36,864 nucleotides of DNA, taken from assembly GCA_036560145.1 (NCBI GenBank), contig DATBRV010000139.1, positions 1 through 36,864 on the forward strand, written 5' to 3'. Under the pieces are notes generated by a model. That model saw only the letters and a list, made by a program, of their open reading frames with translations. It was not told where the DNA came from and searched no databases. The DNA comes from DATBRV01 sp036560145. GTDB taxonomy: Bacteria > Myxococcota_A > UBA9160 > SMWR01. Of the stretch, positions 34,082 through 36,864 are shown piece by piece. How positions within the stretch are numbered: position 1 is the first letter of the stretch; each line of letters starts with the position of its first letter. Both the position numbers and the translations under genes were made by a program.

Positions 34082-35067
34082 GCGAGCTCCGGCCGCTCTG
34101 GCGGAAACGCGGGCGTCTTGCCCTCGACGTGCGCGACGAGATCTCGCACGAAGTGCCGGTACGTCCGGTGCGCGAGCGCGAAGGCGCGCCCCGCCTCGGC
34201 GATCCGACGCCGCTCCTCGGGCCGCGCGAGATAGTGTTCGATCAGCTCGAGGCACTCGTCGTCGGAGCGGTAGAAGACGAGGTGGCGACGGTCCGCGGCC
34301 AGCGCCTCCAGCCCGGGCGAATGGCTGGTCAGCAGGAAGCCGCCGCAGCCGAGCGTGAACCAGGTGCGGTTCGAGGTGTAGCCCGCGCAGTCGGTGGTCC
34401 AGTCCCGGCCCAGCACGATCTTCGCGCCGGAGCAGATCTCGCGGTATTCGCGCGGGTACACGTCCTGGCGTCCTGGCGTGATGCCCAGCGGCTCCCAGCC
34501 GCGCCCGTAGACGCGGGTGTCGAAGCGCTGGCACACCTTCGCGACCAGGGCCGCGCGCGCGGCGACGCGGGGCGAGCCGGCGTCGGTCTTGCCGATGAAG
34601 GCGACGTCCGACACGAAGCAGGCGCGCGGGCGCGCGACCGGGTGGTGCGCCTCGGGATCGCAGGCCTCGGCCAGGAACCCGGCGCGCCGGACCCCCGCCG
34701 CCAGGAAATCCGGGATCTGGCCCGGCGCGACCGTCAGCAGCAGGTCCACGCGGCGGGCGAGCGCGAGCGCCTCGCGCTCGAGCGGCCGGCTCCAGCAGTC
34801 CGGCGTGAAGAGGGCGGTGCGATGGCGGGAGGCCACCGCCTCGAAGGTCTCGGGCAGCACGTCGTTCGCGTGGATCAGCACCAGCTCGGGCCGGAAGCGC
34901 GCGAGCCGGCGCAGCGTCAGCGCGTGCGCCGCGGACCTCCCGAGCAGCCGCGCGCGCTTGCGCTCGTTCACCCACCAGACCCGGTGTCCCTCGCGCGAGA
35001 GCGCACGCGCGATGTAGGTCGTCGTGCGGGTGTGCCGTTTGCTCTTCCCGAAGAAGGCGATGCGCAT
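34078..35067 (-). CDS. CgeB-like glycosyltransferase (GT-B fold)
   Basis: 329 residues. It begins MRIAFFGKSKRHTRTTTYIARALSREGHRVWWVNERK, a GT-B first strand and helix, then RPELVLIHANDVLPETFE and FTPDCWSRPLEREALAL. The C-terminal half has VAFIGKTDAGS...VYGRGWEPLG, SGAKIVLGRD, NRTWFTLGCGGFLLTSHSPGLEAL and the final YLARPEERRRIAEAGRAFALAHRTYRHFV. This is the CgeB / glycosyl transferase group 1 C-terminal pattern. The target is unknown, possibly surface glycans. The ATG at 35067 has no ribosome site. It is divergent from another glycosyltransferase. Confidence 0.82.
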   Translation of the reverse strand: MRIAFFGKSKRHTRTTTYIARALSREGHRVWWVNERKRARLLGRSAAHALTLRRLARFRPELVLIHANDVLPETFEAVASRHRTALFTPDCWSRPLEREALALARRVDLLLTVAPGQIPDFLAAGVRRAGFLAEACDPEAHHPVARPRACFVSDVAFIGKTDAGSPRVAARAALVAKVCQRFDTRVYGRGWEPLGITPGRQDVYPREYREICSGAKIVLGRDWTTDCAGYTSNRTWFTLGCGGFLLTSHSPGLEALAADRRHLVFYRSDDECLELIEHYLARPEERRRIAEAGRAFALAHRTYRHFVRDLVAHVEGKTPAFPPERPELA

Positions 35068-35138
35068 GCGAGGAGGGGGCAGCGTATCGCAGGGGGCGAG
35101 ACGGCGCGCGCGCGGGACGCCGGCTACGCTCGCGAGCC
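35068..35138. promoter_or_regulatory. Divergent promoter gap between two glycosyltransferases
   Basis: 71 bp. TACGCT occurs on both strands: 35086-35081 on the minus strand, 13 bases before the CgeB-like ATG, and 35125-35130 on the plus strand, 8 bases before the GTG of the next gene. Both could be -10 boxes; no clear -35 or ribosome site is seen. Confidence 0.3.
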
Positions 35139-36353
35139 GTGCCGGAACGGACGCTCGCGATCGCCTTCTTCGCGCAGGATTTTCCGCCGAGCGTGGGCGG
35201 CACCCACGTCTACAACCAGGAGCTGGCGCGCCGGCTGCACGAACGGGGACACCGCGTGCGCGTCTTCACCTGGTCGACGGGAAAGCCGGGTGTGGCGGAA
35301 TCCGACGCCGCGCAGCCGTTCCCCGTCCACCGCCAGCCGTTCGCCCGGCCGGGCCGCGGCATCGCCGTCGCCGGCGTGGCCGAGTTCGTCGAGCGCTGGC
35401 GGCCGGATCTCGCGTTCGTGTCGGGCGGGTCGGGCGCGCTCTCCGGCGTGGTTCGCGCCGCCGCCTCCCGGCTGCCCACCGTGGTCTCGGTGCACGACCT
35501 GCGCGACAAGGGGCGGCGTCGCGGACCGCTCGGGCGCTGGCGCGTGCGCTGGCGCTACGGGTTCGACCGCGCCGCGCGCCTGACCGCCAACAGCGACCAC
35601 ACCCGACGCCGTCTGCTCGAGCTCGGGGTCGCTGCCGCGAAGGTGGACCTCGTTTACCCGGGGGTCGACACGAAAAAGTTTCGACCGGACCGGGGGGCGG
35701 GAGAGCTGGCGCGCAAGGATCTCGGCCTGGAGGGCGCGCAGGTCCTGCTCACGGTCTCGCGGCTGGCGCCGAACAAGGGGCACCTGCGCGTGCTCGAGGT
35801 GCTGCCGGTACTGCGGCGGCGCTTTCCCAGGCTGGTGTACCTGATCGTCGGGGACGGCGGCATGCGCGGCACGCTCGAGCGGCGTACGGCCGAGCTGGGC
35901 CTGGCGGGGGCCGTCGTCTTCACCGGCCGCGTCCCCGACGTGCGGCCGCACTACCACGCGTGTGACGTCTTCGTGATGGCGTCGACGCCGCACGGCGCCG
36001 GCGGCAAGGCCGGCGAGGGCTTCGGGATGGCGTACGTCGAGGCCGGCGCCTGCGGCAAGCCGGCGGTCGCCTCCGCGAGCGGCGGCGGCGGCGAGATCGT
36101 GGTCGACGGCGAGACCGGCTGCGTGGTCGATCCCGAGGATGCGCCGGCGCTCGAGGCGGCGCTGGCGTCGCTGCTCGCCGATCCCGACCGGGCGCGCGCG
36201 CTGGGCGAGCGCGCCCGCGAGCGGGTGCTGCGCTTCGACTGGGAACACGCCGTGGCGGCGCTCGAACGCGCGCTGCGCGCCGCCGCGGGCCGGCCGGGCC
36301 GCCGCGAACCCGAAGTCGAGCCCGAAATCGAACCCGAAAGGAACGGGCTTTGA
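35139..36353 (+). CDS. Family 4 glycosyltransferase
   Basis: 404 residues, GT-B fold. The acceptor-domain start is IAFFAQDFPPSVGGTHVYNQELARRLHERGHRVRVFT (the typical PPxxGG-x-x-x-Y loop). The donor domain has VSRLAPNKGHLRVLEVLPVL, IVGDGG, VVFTGRVPDVRPHYHACDVFVMAS and the E-x7-E motif in GEGFGMAYVEAGACGKPAVA. This is a retaining enzyme of the mannosyl/glucosyltransferase kind; the product is unknown. The start is GTG at 35139. The last 17 residues form an acidic Glu/Pro-rich tail (EPEVEPEIEPER) outside the fold. The stop codon overlaps a promoter -35 for the OmpA gene. Confidence 0.93.
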   Translation: MPERTLAIAFFAQDFPPSVGGTHVYNQELARRLHERGHRVRVFTWSTGKPGVAESDAAQPFPVHRQPFARPGRGIAVAGVAEFVERWRPDLAFVSGGSGALSGVVRAAASRLPTVVSVHDLRDKGRRRGPLGRWRVRWRYGFDRAARLTANSDHTRRRLLELGVAAAKVDLVYPGVDTKKFRPDRGAGELARKDLGLEGAQVLLTVSRLAPNKGHLRVLEVLPVLRRRFPRLVYLIVGDGGMRGTLERRTAELGLAGAVVFTGRVPDVRPHYHACDVFVMASTPHGAGGKAGEGFGMAYVEAGACGKPAVASASGGGGEIVVDGETGCVVDPEDAPALEAALASLLADPDRARALGERARERVLRFDWEHAVAALERALRAAAGRPGRREPEVEPEIEPERNGL

Positions 36354-36379
36354 CCTGCCCCCGCCACCGGCGTTAGCAT
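36350..36379 (+). promoter_or_regulatory. Candidate sigma-70 promoter of the OmpA-family gene
   Basis: TTGACC (36350-36355, five of six) is followed after 18 bases by TAGCAT (36374-36379, four of six). The -35 overlaps the stop codon of the glycosyltransferase. The expected leader would be about 65 bases, with AGGAGA (36441-36446) as ribosome site before the ATG at 36453. Confidence 0.5.
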
Positions 36380-36452
36380 GCTCCGCTGCGAGCCCGCGCC
36401 GCGTGCGTGGGCTTCCCGATTGTCCGGCATGGGCCGTCACAGGAGAATCAGC

Positions 36453-36864
36453 ATGAGGGTTCGATCGACCGGTTGGACGTTCGCCTGGATCCTCGCCGCC
36501 GCCACGGCGCGGGCGCAGTCGACCGCGCCCGGCGTCACCGACTACTCCGCCGCCGACGCGGCGAACATCCAGATCACCGACATCACCGAGGCGCTCGCGG
36601 TGCCGCGCGGCACGCGGATCGAGGCATCGGCGCCGCCGACGATCCGGCTGCCGATCTTCTTCGAGTTCAACTCCGCGCAGCTGCGGCCCGAGGCCAACCA
36701 GCTGCTCGACAAGGTCAGCGCCGCGCTCGCGTCCGGCGAGTTGGAGACCTTCCGCTTCTCGATCGAGGGCCACACCGACGACGTCGGATCGCCCGAGTAC
36801 AACGCGACGCTCTCGGCCGAGCGCGCGGCCGCGGTGCAGAACTACCTGCTCGCGAAGGGCGTGC
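36453..36864 (+). CDS. OmpA-family outer-membrane/peptidoglycan-binding protein (cut by window end)
   Basis: 137 residues are visible. A Sec signal peptide (about 1-22, ending ATARAQ) is followed by a short linker and the OmpA C-terminal domain: PIFFEFNSAQLRPEANQLLDKVSAAL (about 68-93) and IEGHTDDVGSPEYNATLSAERAAAVQNYL (about 105-133). The D-D in GHTDD and the later R of SAERA are the usual diaminopimelate-binding residues. It would tether the envelope to peptidoglycan. There is no N-terminal beta-barrel, so it is a small periplasmic or lipid-associated type. The remaining C-terminus is outside the window. Confidence 0.92.
   Translation, partial: MRVRSTGWTFAWILAAATARAQSTAPGVTDYSAADAANIQITDITEALAVPRGTRIEASAPPTIRLPIFFEFNSAQLRPEANQLLDKVSAALASGELETFRFSIEGHTDDVGSPEYNATLSAERAAAVQNYLLAKGV

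Overview
The window is very GC-rich (about 70% by eye, not counted) and densely coded, with many start/stop overlaps (ATGA, GTGA, TTGA). It has an aa3-type oxidase operon, a heptose adenylyltransferase typical of LPS makers, an OmpA-type protein, the nitrogen-related EI PtsP and a dusB-ntrB-ntrC operon. Together these point to an aerobic Gram-negative bacterium of the proteobacterial/deltaproteobacterial sphere (Myxococcota-, Desulfobacterota- or Binatota-like). The lineage is an inference, because there is no rRNA or tRNA in the window.

Layout. 1-6631 (minus strand) is a respiratory block: cyoE/ctaB, an MFS transporter and a DUF420 (CtaM-like) membrane protein; then, behind its own promoter, a diheme cytochrome c, a 35-residue membrane peptide, ctaC, ctaD, ctaE and the beginning of a subunit IV gene. 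6763-10419 holds an EamA transporter facing ptsP, and a small XRE regulator. 10717-21872 (plus strand) is one long gene train: an AsmA-like protein, rfaE2, and a Bat-type cluster (MoxR ATPase, DUF58 protein, a BatD-like lipoprotein, BatA, BatB with TPRs, BatD), then a family 2 glycosyltransferase. 21853-23744 (minus) is mobA-moeA for molybdenum cofactor. 23902-29315 (plus) is dusB-ntrB-ntrC-thiE-nucleoside transporter, all overlapping or nearly touching. 29312-30686 (minus) is a ccmD-like peptide, a SnoaL-like protein and a SirB1-family protein. 30813-34081 (plus) is an acetoacetyl-CoA synthetase coupled to an FAD oxidoreductase. 34078-36353 has two divergent glycosyltransferases, and the window ends in an OmpA-family gene.

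How the parts relate. The cox block carries core subunits, a probable electron donor and two assembly factors (heme O synthase, DUF420). The MoxR/DUF58/VWA genes look like a membrane-associated chaperone or assembly system of the aerotolerance (Bat) type. The ntrBC operon has a palindrome resembling an NtrC box upstream, so it may be autoregulated.

Most genes are ordinary housekeeping or accessory functions, and I see no clear new defence or mobile system. The observations most worth checking are a 54-bp in-frame tandem repeat in batD, a hairpin-rich 300-bp divergent region before the AsmA-like gene, the NtrC-box-like palindrome, the solitary ccmD-like peptide, the second BatD-like protein in the Bat operon, and a shared start context suggesting leaderless mRNAs. 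No gene-free stretch exceeds 300 bases; the longest is 10420-10716.
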